NCBI RefSeq assembly: GCF_014779555.2
Contig: NZ_CP094357.1
Span: forward strand, 1,860,001 to 1,924,000
Direction of reading: 5' to 3'
DNA: 64,000 bases
Origin: Lysobacter capsici
GTDB taxonomy: Bacteria > Pseudomonadota > Gammaproteobacteria > Xanthomonadales > Xanthomonadaceae
Below the pieces are notes generated by a model, which was not told the origin of the DNA, did not search any database, and saw only the letters and a list, made by a program, of their open reading frames with translations. Numbering within the stretch: the first letter of the stretch is position 1; each line of letters begins with the position of its first letter. The translations under genes were made by a program, and so were the position numbers. Positions 28,843-37,673 of this stretch are shown here, piece after piece.

Positions 28843-29469
28843 ATGTTTTCCCTGCAGACCATTTTCGGCCAAGGCAACCAGTTCTATACCCTGCTCGAGG
28901 AGGCCGCCGTCGCCGCCCACGACAGCACCAAGGCCCTGCACGGCATGCTCAAGGCCGCCGACCGCCAGCCCGCGCTGGACGCGTTCAAGCTCGCCCGCCA
29001 GCGTGAGCGCGAGGCCTCCGACAAGATCAGCCAGGAGCTGGTCGACAGCTTCATCACCCCGATCGAGCGCGAGGACATCGAGTCGCTGAGCACCGCGCTG
29101 TACAAGATCCCCAAGCAGGTCGAGAAGTTCGCCGACCGCTATTCGCTGGCCACCCGCCACCTGGAACACATCGACTTCGCGCCGCGCGCGGCGATGCTGG
29201 AGCAGGCCGCCGAGGTCGTGGTCAAGATGGTCCACCAGCTGCGCCATCTCAAGCTCGAGCCGATGAAGGCGCTCAACGACCAGCTGCGCGCGCTGGAGAA
29301 CGAGGCCGACCGGCTGATGCTGGAGCTGTACCGCGACATCTATTCCGGCCAACTCGACAACCTGCAGATGTTCTTGCTGAAGGAGTTCTTCGAGATCCTG
29401 GAAAAGGCGATCGACCGCTGCCGCGAGGCCGGCGTGGTCGCCTACCAGATCGTCCTGAAAAATTCCTGA
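28843..29469 (+). CDS. DUF47 / PhoU-like Pit accessory protein
   Basis: 208 residues, nearly all helical, with the two three-helix bundles of the PhoU-like fold. Conserved phrases are FITPIEREDIESLS and KDIYSG-type RDIYSGQLDNLQMFLLKE, plus the C-terminal EKAIDRCREAGVVA. Cytoplasmic. Encoded 10 bp before the Pit transporter, it is the usual companion thought to modulate Pit-mediated phosphate entry. Confidence 0.93.
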   Translation: MFSLQTIFGQGNQFYTLLEEAAVAAHDSTKALHGMLKAADRQPALDAFKLARQREREASDKISQELVDSFITPIEREDIESLSTALYKIPKQVEKFADRYSLATRHLEHIDFAPRAAMLEQAAEVVVKMVHQLRHLKLEPMKALNDQLRALENEADRLMLELYRDIYSGQLDNLQMFLLKEFFEILEKAIDRCREAGVVAYQIVLKNS

Positions 29470-29479
29470 GGCGCGCGCG

Positions 29480-30607
29480 ATGCTTACGCTCGTCATCGTG
29501 GTAGTGCTGGCCGCGCTGATCTTCGAATACGTCAACGGCTTCCACGACACCGCCAACTCGATCGCCACCGTGGTCGCGACCAAGGTGCTCTCGCCGATGC
29601 AGGCGGTGATCCTGGCCGCCTCGACCAATCTGATCGGCGCGCTGTGGGGCACCGCGGTGGCCAAGACCATCGCCTCGGGCCTGATCGACGCCGGCGTGGT
29701 CGAAGTCGGTTCGCAGCTGCTGCTGTGCGCGCTGCTCGGCGGCATCATCTGGAACCTGATCACCTGGTGGCTGGGCCTGCCGTCCTCGTCCTCGCACGCC
29801 TTGATCGGCGGCCTGTGCGGCGCGGCGGTCGCGGCCTCGTCGAACAACTGGCACGCGGTAGTCTGGTCGCATCCGGCCGAACCGATCTGGAAGAGCGCCG
29901 GCGTGCTGTGGAAGGTGATCGTGCCGATGTTCACCTCCCCGGTGCTCGGCTTCGCCGCCGGTTTCCTGGTGATGGGCGTGCTGTTCGCGCTGATCTCGTT
30001 CATGGCCCGCAGCGGCGGCATCCTGCGCCGGCTGGCGCGGCCGCGCTGGGTCAACGGCTTCTTCGGCAAGGCGCAGCTGCTCAGCGCCGCCGGCATGGGC
30101 TTCGCCCACGGCATGAACGATGCGCAGAAGACCATGGGCATCATCGCCCTGGCCCTGATCAGCGCGCAGGCCGCCGGCACCCTGGACAACCTGCCGGGCT
30201 GGCTGGCGTTCCTGCATCCTTCGCCCGAAGCGATCGCCAACAACGACATCGACACCTGGATCAAGCTGACCTGCGCGGTGGTGATGGCCGCCGGCACCGC
30301 CGCGGGCGGCTGGCGCATCATCAAGACCCTGGGCCACAAGCTGGTCAAGCTGCACCCGATCCACGGCTTCGCCGCCGAGACCAGCGCCGCGACGGTGATC
30401 ATGTTCGCCTCCTCGCTGGGCATCCCGGTGTCGACCACCCACAACATCTCCGCCGCGATCATGGGCGTGGGCACGGCCAAGCGTTTCAACTCGATCAAGT
30501 GGACCGTGGTCGAGAAGATGATCTGGGCGTGGATTCTTACGATTCCGGCGGCGGGCGGTATCGCTTATGGGTTGTTCGAGTTGATGCGGTTCTTGGGGTG
30601 GATTTGA
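29480..30607 (+). CDS. pit: Low-affinity inorganic phosphate transporter (Pit family)
   Basis: 375 residues. Metal-phosphate:proton symporter of the inner membrane with about ten helices and the inverted Pit repeat: FEYVNGFHDTANSIATVVAT near the N-terminus and GFAHGMNDAQKTMGIIALAL in the middle carry the signature Asn/Asp pairs, and GIPVSTTHNISAAIMGVG follows. Shorter than E. coli PitA (499) but normal for the DUF47-linked subgroup. ATG 29480 after GAGGCGCGCG. Confidence 0.95.
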   Translation: MLTLVIVVVLAALIFEYVNGFHDTANSIATVVATKVLSPMQAVILAASTNLIGALWGTAVAKTIASGLIDAGVVEVGSQLLLCALLGGIIWNLITWWLGLPSSSSHALIGGLCGAAVAASSNNWHAVVWSHPAEPIWKSAGVLWKVIVPMFTSPVLGFAAGFLVMGVLFALISFMARSGGILRRLARPRWVNGFFGKAQLLSAAGMGFAHGMNDAQKTMGIIALALISAQAAGTLDNLPGWLAFLHPSPEAIANNDIDTWIKLTCAVVMAAGTAAGGWRIIKTLGHKLVKLHPIHGFAAETSAATVIMFASSLGIPVSTTHNISAAIMGVGTAKRFNSIKWTVVEKMIWAWILTIPAAGGIAYGLFELMRFLGWI

Positions 30608-30662
30608 TTGCGGTGGTGAATATTGCCGCGTCGCGGTAACTACCACCGCTAGGTTGAGCTAC

Positions 30663-30693
30663 GCAAAAGGCCGCGAATGCGGGCCTTTTGTTT
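30663..30693 (+). terminator. Terminator after pit
   Basis: AAAAGGCCCGCATT-type inverted arms: CAAAAGGCCGCGAATGCGGG followed by CCTTTTGTTT. The stem has one mismatch and ends in a T-rich run. Confidence 0.8.
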
Positions 30694-30730
30694 GCGGCGC
30701 GATTGGGGTTTCAACGCGTTCTTCCGAGTC

Positions 30731-30757
30731 GTCATTCCCGCCTTCGCGGGAATGACG
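30731..30757. repeat. Single palindromic CATTCCCGCCTTCGCGGGAATG repeat
   Basis: GTCATTCCCGCCTTCGCGGG AATGACG: single unit of the family paired at 7132-7247 and 26265-26347, with CTT replacing GAA in the centre. Confidence 0.8.
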
Positions 30758-30890
30758 GTCTGGTTGGGGCGCGGATATCGCTCGGATACGCGATGGCCCA
30801 CTCCCGATGTCGACCTCGCGCATCGAGGCAACCGACAAGCGCCACTGACGGATGCGATGAAACAGATGTCGCGTCGCGGTCGGAGGCAGC

Positions 30891-30955
30891 GCGGTCGCGG
30901 CTCGCGCCGCTCCTACATGGGCTACCTGTAGGAGCGGCGCGAGCCGCGACCGCGA
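30891..30955. repeat. REP doublet (REPIN), GTAG heads inward
   Basis: Inverse unit ending CCGCTCCTACA at 30917 and direct unit TGTAGGAGCGGCGCGAGCC at 30928 are separated by 11 bp. Opposite arrangement to 13141-13226, same as 42371-42452. From here to 31099 nothing else is recognised. Confidence 0.85.
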
Positions 30956-31099
30956 AAATCGGATTACCACGAAACTGGAATCAGGCCCGCCAACGGCGAA
31001 ACCGAAATAGGCTCCCGGATCGGAATTAATCCTCGGCGAGCAGCCAAGCCCCGCAAACCCAAGACTCAGCACATCCGCTTAAGGCCGATTCCCCTGCGC

Positions 31100-31507
31100 T
31101 TAAAGCAAATCCCCATTCGCCGACAGCACCCGCTCCATCCGATCGCCCACGCCGCCGATCTCCATCACTAGGCGCTGCACCTCGGCCGCGTCCAGGGTTT
31201 CCAGCGGACGGTTCTCGCACAGTTGCAGATACGGCACGCCGTCGAGGTCGCCGATCGCCAGGTAGCCGACGTGGCTTTCCCAGTTGAAGGCCAGCGCGCG
31301 GCGCGCGTCCAGGCCGGTGGTCGGGGCCACCGCGGTGCTCACGCGCAGGAACGCGCGGCCGTCGTCGTCCTCGATCTCGGACAGGAACAAGGCCTGATGG
31401 CGGGTGCCCTGTTCGAGCGACAGCTCGATGCAGATCACGCTCTCGTCGTGAACGGTGAGGTGGAACCCGGCCCGGGTCAGTTGATGGCGGATCTGTTCGA
31501 ATTGCAT
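31100..31507 (-). CDS. Small acidic protein, possibly CesT/YbjN-like fold
   Basis: 135 residues starting MQFEQIRHQLTRAG. The pattern is an N-terminal helix, a long run of alternating strands (VHDESVICIELSLEQG, ALFLSEIEDDDGRAFLRVST), then a C-terminal helix with DAAEVQRLVMEIGGVGDRME. This helix-sheet-helix order recalls the secretion-chaperone/YbjN fold, but the resemblance is only structural guesswork. ATG 31507 is chosen because AGGAG precedes it by 10 bp. The start lies 40 bp from the divergent ATL gene. Confidence 0.65.
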   Translation of the reverse strand: MQFEQIRHQLTRAGFHLTVHDESVICIELSLEQGTRHQALFLSEIEDDDGRAFLRVSTAVAPTTGLDARRALAFNWESHVGYLAIGDLDGVPYLQLCENRPLETLDAAEVQRLVMEIGGVGDRMERVLSANGDLL

Positions 31508-31547
31508 GGGGGCGACTCCTGCGCGTTGCAGCGCATATGCTACCGCG

Positions 31548-31886
31548 ATGGACAGCGAAACTGCCGCCAAACGCATCCGCGCCGCGATCCGCGCCATTCC
31601 CAAGGGCGAAGTCGCCGGTTACGGCGAGGTCGCGCGCCGCGCCGGACTGCCCGGCCGCGCGCGCCTGGTCGCGCGCCTGCTCAGCGAAAACGACGACCCC
31701 AAACTGCCCTGGCACCGGGTCCTGCGCTCGGACGGCCGGATCGCGCTGCCGGAAGGCTCCAAAGGCTATCGCGAGCAATGCCAGCGGCTGCGCGCGGAAG
31801 GGGTGACGGTCGAAAACGGCCGGGTCCGCGGCCAGCGCGCGGCGCCGACGGTGGACGCGCAGATATGGGGCCCGCCGGACGACTGA
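31548..31886 (+). CDS. Alkyltransferase-like protein (ATL), non-enzymatic MGMT relative
   Basis: 112 residues, the size of the MGMT C-terminal DNA-binding domain alone. The active-site PCHR of O6-alkylguanine-DNA alkyltransferase is replaced by PWHR (Trp55), as in E. coli Atl. Such proteins bind O6-alkylguanine lesions, flip the base and recruit nucleotide excision repair instead of removing the alkyl group. IPKGEVAGYGEVARRAGLPG (18-37) is the DNA-recognition helix region. ATG 31548 gives the standard short form; an upstream in-frame ATG at 31506 overlaps the divergent gene. Confidence 0.92.
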   Translation: MDSETAAKRIRAAIRAIPKGEVAGYGEVARRAGLPGRARLVARLLSENDDPKLPWHRVLRSDGRIALPEGSKGYREQCQRLRAEGVTVENGRVRGQRAAPTVDAQIWGPPDD

Positions 31887-31978
31887 ACGCCCCCTGCGCG
31901 GGCGCGCGCCGTGTACGCCGCGCTCACGTCCTCGCGGCGCGGTCGCGGCTACCATAGCGCCCGCCCCGAGGAGTCGCG

Positions 31979-32707
31979 ATGTTTTCCAGTATCCCGTCGA
32001 TCACCCGCCGACTGTTGATCGCCAATGTCGTCGTATTCGTCCTGCAATCCCTGTTGGGACTGAGCGAGTCCACCCACGCCTGGCCGTCGTGGTTCGAGCT
32101 GTGGCCGTGGGTACCGTCGCAGTTCGTAGTCGACGGCCCGGGCTTCATGCCGTGGCAGTTGCTGACCTCGGGTTTCATGCACGGCAACATCGGCCATCTG
32201 GTGTTCAACATGCTCGCGCTGGTGATGTTCGGCGCGTCGCTGGAATACCACTGGGGCGCAAGACGCTATGCGATCTATTACTTCGTCTGCCTGATCGGTT
32301 CGGCGTTGCTGCAACTGCTGTTCGCGTCGATCGCGATCTACGAGGGCCAGCTGTATGTGACCCTGGGCGCGTCCGGCGCGATCTACGGCCTGTTGCTCGC
32401 CTACGGCATGTTGTTCCCCAATCGCCGCGTCACCCTGCTGCCGTTCCCTATCGTGCTCAAGGCGCGCACCCTGGTGATCATCTACGCGCTGGCGTCGGTG
32501 TTCTACGGCGTGTTCACCACCGGTACCGGCGTGGCCCATTTCGCCCATCTGGGCGGGATGATCGTGGGCTGGATGGTGATCCGCTACTGGCGCAAGTACC
32601 CGCCGAAGAACGGCGGTGGCGGCAACAGCGACGCCGCCCGCCGCGATGCGCGGATGCGCGAACTGCGCGAGCGCAGAAAGGCGTCCAAGTTGCGGGTGGT
32701 GAAGTAA
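31979..32707 (+). CDS. Rhomboid-family intramembrane serine protease
   Basis: 242 residues with six membrane helices and a charged C-terminal tail (RRDARMRELRERRKASK). The catalytic Ser132 is in GASGAIYG and the catalytic His190 in AHLGG; HGNIGHLVFNML supplies the conserved N-terminal HxxxN region. It cleaves membrane protein substrates within or near the bilayer; substrate unknown. GAGGAG lies 5-10 bp before ATG 31979. Confidence 0.93.
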   Translation: MFSSIPSITRRLLIANVVVFVLQSLLGLSESTHAWPSWFELWPWVPSQFVVDGPGFMPWQLLTSGFMHGNIGHLVFNMLALVMFGASLEYHWGARRYAIYYFVCLIGSALLQLLFASIAIYEGQLYVTLGASGAIYGLLLAYGMLFPNRRVTLLPFPIVLKARTLVIIYALASVFYGVFTTGTGVAHFAHLGGMIVGWMVIRYWRKYPPKNGGGGNSDAARRDARMRELRERRKASKLRVVK

Positions 32708-32772
32708 GGCCTTTTCCCGGCCGCAACGGTCTGATGTTGGCGTTGTGATGAGCCGATACAGGAGCGACTGCA

Positions 32773-33075
32773 ATGAAGATGCCCGCTGCGACGTGGTTGC
32801 CCATCGTTGTTTACGCTGATTTCTGCGATGTCCCGCGCTGGGTGCTCGCGGGCGGCCAGGACGACGGCTTTTGGCTGCTGGATTCGCGGTTCGACGATGA
32901 CGCCGACGAGTATCCGTCGTTTTTCCGGGTCAAGTTCGTTGGCGACGAGCTTGGGGCCGCACGGGCTGTTTTCGACACGGGCGCGATCGGCGATGTCGCC
33001 GCCGCCGAAGTCATCGCCGTGGACGAACTCCAGTTCGATCCGACCGTTCGCGCCAGCGTGATGCGCCGAGTCTGA
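32773..33075 (+). CDS. Hypothetical protein
   Basis: 100 residues, acidic (DDDADE in the middle), with alternating strands and no membrane segment or recognised motif. The start MKMPAATWLPIVVYADF has CAGGAG 9 bp upstream, which supports it being real. It lies 65 bp after the rhomboid gene in the same direction and converges on the TPR gene, 10 bp away. Confidence 0.65.
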   Translation: MKMPAATWLPIVVYADFCDVPRWVLAGGQDDGFWLLDSRFDDDADEYPSFFRVKFVGDELGAARAVFDTGAIGDVAAAEVIAVDELQFDPTVRASVMRRV

Positions 33076-33085
33076 GCGTGCGGAC

Positions 33086-34012
33086 TTAAAACCCCGGCCG
33101 CAGCTTCACCTGCTCCAGTTCCTTCTTGACCGACCGCCAGAACAGGCTCGGCGCGATCCAGGTGTAGGCGCAGAACAGCAGCCAGGCATACGACAGCGGA
33201 CCGGTCCATTGCGGCAGACCGTTCTGCGGCAGCGCGATCAGGGCGATGCGGTAGATCAGGAACATGCCGATCAGCAGTACCACCGCGCGGGTGCGCGAGC
33301 CGGCGCTGATGAAGCTCTGGAACCGCCACCACAGGCCCAGCGCCCAACTGCGCCGCGCCTTGACCGCCGCCATCAGGGTCAGCGCTTCGCCGTCCATGGG
33401 ATCGATCTGCAAGGCCCAGGCGGCGTGATCGCGCGCGCTGTCGGTGCGGCCGGCGGCGAGTTCGCAATGACCGAGCACGCACAGGGCCTCGACGTGTTCG
33501 GGATGGCCGCGCAGCACGTCGCGCGCCAGCGCTTCGGCGCGCGCGCGATCGCCGCGGCGCAGTTCCAGCGAGGCGAGCAGGGCCGGGTAGTCGGGATCGT
33601 CCGGGTCGAGCTCGCAGGCGCGCCGCGCTTCTTCCAGCGCCTGCGCGTCGCGGCCCCAGGCCAGGTACAGGCGCGCATAGGCGTCGGCGATCGCGGCCGA
33701 GTCGGGTTGCAGTTCGCGCGCCGAATCCAGATGCGCCTGCGCCTGCTTCAGGCTGCGCCGCGCGATCGCCGCGATCGCGGCGGCGAGGTGGGCGAACGGC
33801 GATTCGGGTTCGAGTTCCAGCGCTCGCGCGGCTTCCATTTCGGCCGCGTGCAGGCGGTTGCGCTTGATCAGGCACAGCGACAGGAATGCGTGCGCATCGG
33901 ACTGGTCCGGGTCTTCGCCGAGCGATTGCAGCAGCATGTCGATGGCGTCGTCGACCTGGCCGTTGGCGTAATAGCGCTCGGCCATGCGGTACAGATGATC
34001 GTGGCGGCTCAT
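33086..34012 (-). CDS. TPR protein with C-terminal membrane segments
   Basis: 308 residues. Residues 1-215 form about six tetratricopeptide units (AERYYANGQVDDAIDMLLQS, AEMEAARALELEPESPFAH, ARRACELDPDDPDYPALLAS, DHAAWALQIDPMDGEAL). Two hydrophobic helices follow at about 235-255 and 265-290, so the TPR scaffold is tethered to the inner membrane on the cytoplasmic side. Last gene of the minus-strand operon; its ATG overlaps the stop of the 158-residue membrane protein. Likely an adaptor of the neighbouring AAA+ machine (inference). Confidence 0.8.
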   Translation of the reverse strand: MSRHDHLYRMAERYYANGQVDDAIDMLLQSLGEDPDQSDAHAFLSLCLIKRNRLHAAEMEAARALELEPESPFAHLAAAIAAIARRSLKQAQAHLDSARELQPDSAAIADAYARLYLAWGRDAQALEEARRACELDPDDPDYPALLASLELRRGDRARAEALARDVLRGHPEHVEALCVLGHCELAAGRTDSARDHAAWALQIDPMDGEALTLMAAVKARRSWALGLWWRFQSFISAGSRTRAVVLLIGMFLIYRIALIALPQNGLPQWTGPLSYAWLLFCAYTWIAPSLFWRSVKKELEQVKLRPGF

Positions 34013-34485
34013 TGCAGCACCATTCGCAGCATCAACGGCCAGCCGGTCATGTCGAGCGCGCCGCGTCCGACCACGGCGAGCAGGATCATCAGCGGCATGC
34101 CGTTGCGCGGCTCGCCGCCGTAGTGCTCGAAGATTTCGAAACAGCGTTGCTGCATCAGATACAGCGCGTAAGCCACGCCGACCTTGAGCAGCAACAGCGA
34201 CAAGAACGCGTAGGCCTGATGCTCGGGCCGCAGCCAGCCGCTGCCCAGCAGCACGCCGATGGTGAATACCAGCGCGACGGTGCCGAACACGCTCAACGCG
34301 ACGCAGGCCCATTCGCGGCCGCGGGTCGGGCTGCCGAGCGCGGCGGAATTGAACGCGAACCAGGCCAGGCCGAAGCCGCCGCCGGCGAGCATCAGGGTCA
34401 GCAGCGGCCACAACGGGTCGACCGCGTAACGCGACAGCCCCGACGGACGCGGTTCGTCGGGCAGGCGATAAGGCAGGGTCGCCAT
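34009..34485 (-). CDS. Small integral membrane protein of the AAA+ operon
   Basis: 158 residues with about four membrane helices (roughly 27-48, 58-80, 90-110 and 130-150), separated by short loops; starts MATLPYRLPDEPRPSG. No catalytic residue pattern. Its start overlaps the stop of the AAA+ gene by one base and its stop overlaps the TPR gene start by four, so all three are translated in step. Role unknown; probably a membrane partner of the complex. Confidence 0.78.
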   Translation of the reverse strand: MATLPYRLPDEPRPSGLSRYAVDPLWPLLTLMLAGGGFGLAWFAFNSAALGSPTRGREWACVALSVFGTVALVFTIGVLLGSGWLRPEHQAYAFLSLLLLKVGVAYALYLMQQRCFEIFEHYGGEPRNGMPLMILLAVVGRGALDMTGWPLMLRMVLQ

Positions 34486-35852
34486 CAGCCGCCTCCGTGG
34501 CGTTTGAGAAAGTCGAGGACTTCGTCGTACTGCCCGCCCTGGTTGGCGTAGCGCGCGTGATTGCGCGCGGTGGTCAGCCATTCCAGCGTGGTCGAGCGGG
34601 TGTCCTTGAGCGCGGCGCGCAGGTGGGTCATGGTCAACGGGCTTTCGCGGCCTTGTTCGATCGAATCCTCGATCGCTTCGTCGATCGCGGTTTCGACCAG
34701 ATTGCGCAGGTCGGCGCCGGAAAAACCCGAGGTCAGCCGCGCCAGTTCGCCCACGTCGATGCCCTCGCCGAGCGGTCGGTCGCGCAGCAGCAGATCGACG
34801 ATCGCGCGCCGCGCGGTTTCGTCCGGCGGCGGCACGAACAGCACGCGGTCGAAGCGGCCGGGCCGGCGGAACGCGGCGTCGACCGCCCACGGCACGTTGG
34901 TCGCGCCGAGGATCAGCACGCCGTGGTTGTTCTGGGCGAAGCCGTCGAGTTCGGTCAGGAACTGGCTGACCAGCTTGGCCGAGGTCGCCTCGCGCGAGTA
35001 CTGGCGCTTGCCGCCGATCGCCTCGACTTCGTCGAAGAACACCACCGCCGGCGCGGTGCGCCGCGCGGTTTCGAAGATCGCGTGCAGCTTGCGCTCGGAT
35101 TCGCCGATATACATGTCGAGCACATCGGTGATCGCCACGTTGTAGAACTTCGCCCCGCATTCGCCGGCGGTGGCGCGCGCGAGCAGGGTCTTGCCGCAGC
35201 CGGGCGGGCCGTATAGCAGGATGCCGCCGCCGGAGCGGCGCTTGAAGCGCTCGAACAGCGACGGCTTGAGGAACGGGGTGATGATGCGGCGGCGGATCTG
35301 GTGCTTGACCTCGTCGAGCCCGCCGACGTCGGCGAACGCGATGCGCGCCTGCGGCGGCTGCAACAGCCGGGCCACGTCGTCGGCGTCGGTGTCGTCGTTG
35401 GCCAGGCTGGCCTGCGCGCCGGGGCGCAGGCCTTCGGACTGCTGACGCTTGGCGTTGGCGAAGGAAATCACCTTGCCGGCCAATTCGTTGGCGAGCGCGG
35501 CGTCCTCCAGCGCGGGATTGAGCGCGACCGCCTGCTGATACAGCCCGCGCGCGCTGTCGCGATCGCCGTCGGCCAGGCGCAGGCGGGCGAGCGCGAACAG
35601 CGCGGCGGCCGAGTCGTCCGGGGCGATCCGCGCGACCAGTTCGTCGCGGCCGTGTTGCAGCAGCACGCGCACGGCGGCGTCGCGCTGGGTCGGGTCGTTC
35701 AGCAGATCGTCGCCGGCCAGTTCGAGCGCGCGGGTCAGCGCGTCGGGATCGGCCTCGGCCAGGCAGGCATTGACCACCAGCATCCGCAGGGCCGGGTTCT
35801 GCGGACTGGCCGCGAGCGCGGCGAGCAGATCGTCGAGAGAGGTGTCGGGCAT
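34485..35852 (-). CDS. AAA+ ATPase (Cdc48/Vps4-like) with helical-repeat N-terminus
   Basis: 455 residues. Residues 1-125 are TPR-like helices (ALFALARLRLADGDRDSARG LYQQ). After an acidic linker the AAA+ module follows: DVGGLDEVKHQIR, Walker A GPPGCGKT (215-222), Walker B FFDE (272-275), sensor 1 ATN (317-319), and arginine fingers FRRPGRFD (328-335). GLDE and RPGRFD identify the classic AAA clade (Cdc48, Vps4, FtsH core), which threads or remodels proteins; no protease domain is present. ATG 35852 faces the MoxR operon across 262 bp. Confidence 0.92.
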   Translation of the reverse strand: MPDTSLDDLLAALAASPQNPALRMLVVNACLAEADPDALTRALELAGDDLLNDPTQRDAAVRVLLQHGRDELVARIAPDDSAAALFALARLRLADGDRDSARGLYQQAVALNPALEDAALANELAGKVISFANAKRQQSEGLRPGAQASLANDDTDADDVARLLQPPQARIAFADVGGLDEVKHQIRRRIITPFLKPSLFERFKRRSGGGILLYGPPGCGKTLLARATAGECGAKFYNVAITDVLDMYIGESERKLHAIFETARRTAPAVVFFDEVEAIGGKRQYSREATSAKLVSQFLTELDGFAQNNHGVLILGATNVPWAVDAAFRRPGRFDRVLFVPPPDETARRAIVDLLLRDRPLGEGIDVGELARLTSGFSGADLRNLVETAIDEAIEDSIEQGRESPLTMTHLRAALKDTRSTTLEWLTTARNHARYANQGGQYDEVLDFLKRHGGG

Positions 35853-36114
35853 GGCGTGAGCGGGGTCCTGGCCGGTGTCGCGAGGCGATAGGGTAATGAA
35901 AAATCGGCCGGCGCAGGCCGATCGTGTGCCAGCGGCGGGCCGAGCGCGACGGGGCCGCGCGCGATCGGCGCATGCCGTGGTTGCGGGACGCGCGGGCCCG
36001 CGCCTACAGTGCGCAATGTGGCACCGGTCGCAAGCCGAACGCGCGCCGCGTCCCGTCCGCACGTCGCCGTTGTCCGCCTCGCGCGGGCCGCCAAGGATCC
36101 AGGCCGTCCAGTCC
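35853..36114. promoter_or_regulatory. Shared control region of the two divergent AAA+ operons
   Basis: 262 bp between the start codons of the Cdc48-like AAA+ gene (minus) and the MoxR gene (plus). The frame of the MoxR gene stays open through it, but no good ribosome site or conserved sequence supports an earlier start. A relatively AT-rich patch GGGTAATGAAAAATCGG at about 35891-35907 is the best promoter candidate. No operator motif could be identified. Confidence 0.4.
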
Positions 36115-37257
36115 ATGACACTTCCGATCGAACCCTCCGCCGCGCAGCAGGCCGCGGCCCGCGTCCGCGATGCCGTGCATTCGGCCACCGTCGGCCTGAT
36201 CGAACGCGAGCAGCTCGCCGAGTTGATCGTGCTCGCCGCGGTCGCGCAGGAGCATCTGCTGATCCTCGGCCCACCCGGCACCGCCAAGAGCGCGGTCGTG
36301 CGCCGCGTCGCCAGCGCCTTGGGCGGGCGTTATTTCGAATACCTGCTGGGCCGTTTCACCGAGCCGTCGGAACTGTTCGGCCCGGTCGACCTGCGCCGGC
36401 TGCGCGAGGGCGTGGTCGAGACCGATGTCAGCGGCATGCTGCCGGAGGCCGAGGTCGCGTTCCTCGACGAGGTGTTTCTGGGCTCGACCGCGATCCTCAA
36501 CACCTTGCTCGGCGTGCTCAACGAGCGCCGCTTCCGTCGCGGTCACACTCAGATCGAATGCCCGCTGCGGGTCTGCGTCGGCGCGGCCAATGCCTTGCCC
36601 GACGACGAATCGCTGGCCGCGTTCGCCGACCGTTTCCTGCTGCACCTGTTCGTCGAACCGGTGCCGGACCATCAGCTCGAGGCCTTGCTCGAAGGCGGCT
36701 GGCAGTCCGAACGCGCGCCGCTGGCGCATCGCACCGAATTGTCCGACATCGACGAACTCAGCCGGCGCGTGCCGCTGGTCGATCTGAGCCACGCGCGCGG
36801 CCTGCTCGCCGATGCGATCCGTAAACTGCGCGCCGCCGGCCTGAGCCTGTCGGACCGCCGCATCGTCAAGGTGCAGCGTCTGATCGCCGCGGCCACCGTG
36901 CTGGCCGGCCGCGACACCGCGACCGACGCCGACCTGTGGCCGCTGTTCTACGTGATGCCGACCCGCGAGGCGCAGGCCAGCGCCCAGGACGTGCTGCGCG
37001 ATTCGATGTCGGCCGCGGCCAACCCGACCCTGCGCGCCGCGGTCGAACACGCGGTGCTGCAGCCGGTGTCGCGCGCCGCGCGGCTGGTCGAAGCCGCGCG
37101 CAGTTGCCTGCAGGACGGCGCCGACGCGCCGGCCGCGGCGACCATCGCCGAAGCCTTGCTGCGCGAGATCGATGCGAATTTCGACGTGAAATCGTTGCCG
37201 CCCGAACTCGCCGCCGAGCGCGCGCGCCTGATCGAACGGGTCGCGACGCCGACATGA
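36115..37257 (+). CDS. MoxR-family AAA+ ATPase of a bpX-type ternary system
   Basis: 380 residues. MoxR/RavA-clade ATPase: Walker A GPPGTAKS (52-59), FTEPSELFGPVDL pre-sensor motif typical of MoxR, Walker B FLDE (116-119), sensor 1 in GAANALPDDE, arginine region ADRFLLHL, and a helical lid to the C-terminus. MoxR proteins act as chaperone-like remodelling machines, usually with a vWA partner. The next three genes follow with overlapping or nearly touching ends, giving the MoxR-vWA-propeller set. Start ATG 36115 begins the conserved region. Confidence 0.92.
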   Translation: MTLPIEPSAAQQAAARVRDAVHSATVGLIEREQLAELIVLAAVAQEHLLILGPPGTAKSAVVRRVASALGGRYFEYLLGRFTEPSELFGPVDLRRLREGVVETDVSGMLPEAEVAFLDEVFLGSTAILNTLLGVLNERRFRRGHTQIECPLRVCVGAANALPDDESLAAFADRFLLHLFVEPVPDHQLEALLEGGWQSERAPLAHRTELSDIDELSRRVPLVDLSHARGLLADAIRKLRAAGLSLSDRRIVKVQRLIAAATVLAGRDTATDADLWPLFYVMPTREAQASAQDVLRDSMSAAANPTLRAAVEHAVLQPVSRAARLVEAARSCLQDGADAPAAATIAEALLREIDANFDVKSLPPELAAERARLIERVATPT

Positions 37258-37670
37258 AGTGGGGTTGGCGGAGCGAAGCCGATCCGCCGCCGCCGCAGGG
37301 CGCGGTCGGTGTCGGCGCGGCGGCGCATGGGCTGCTGGACGCGATCGAGCGTCTGGACGAGTCCGTGCGCGAGCGCCTGATGCTGACCGCCAACGACGAT
37401 GTGGTGATCCTTACCGGCGCGCCGCAATCGCTGCCGTGGAGCGAGGGCGTGGCCTATGTCGCGCCGCGCGCCGATGCGCCCGCGCTGTGGCTGTCGACGG
37501 TGGAGCGCCCGGATCTGCCGCTGGACCTGCTGCATCGCGCGATCGCGCGCCGGCATCCGCAGTCGCCGTTGTTGCTGCTGCGCGAACCGGCGCGGATCGT
37601 GCCGCTGCATCGCGCCTTGCCGGCGACGGCGGCGCTGATCGCGCAGATTCGCGGCCATTGGCGGGGCTGA
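37254..37670 (+). CDS. Small partner protein of the MoxR operon
   Basis: 138 residues, MKWGWRSEADPPPPQGAVG. Alternating hydrophobic strands and helices suggest a compact alpha/beta domain (RLMLTANDDVVILTG, ALWLSTVERPDLPLDLLHRA, LLLLREPARIVPLHRALP). No enzyme motif. Start overlaps the MoxR stop (ATGA); the next gene begins 3 bp after its stop. By position and size it probably corresponds to one of the bpX accessory domains described for these systems; which number I cannot say. Confidence 0.72.
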   Translation: MKWGWRSEADPPPPQGAVGVGAAAHGLLDAIERLDESVRERLMLTANDDVVILTGAPQSLPWSEGVAYVAPRADAPALWLSTVERPDLPLDLLHRAIARRHPQSPLLLLREPARIVPLHRALPATAALIAQIRGHWRG

Positions 37671-37673
37671 GCG

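Noticed and set aside
31506-31547. Longer ATL protein starting at ATG 31506
   Set aside because: The 14 extra residues do not resemble the family and would overlap the divergent gene's start; ATG 31548 gives the normal N-terminus.
33086-34411. TPR protein extended to 441 residues
   Set aside because: The extension overlaps the 158-residue membrane protein gene in another frame and is Arg-rich; ATG 34012 with ATGA overlap fits better.
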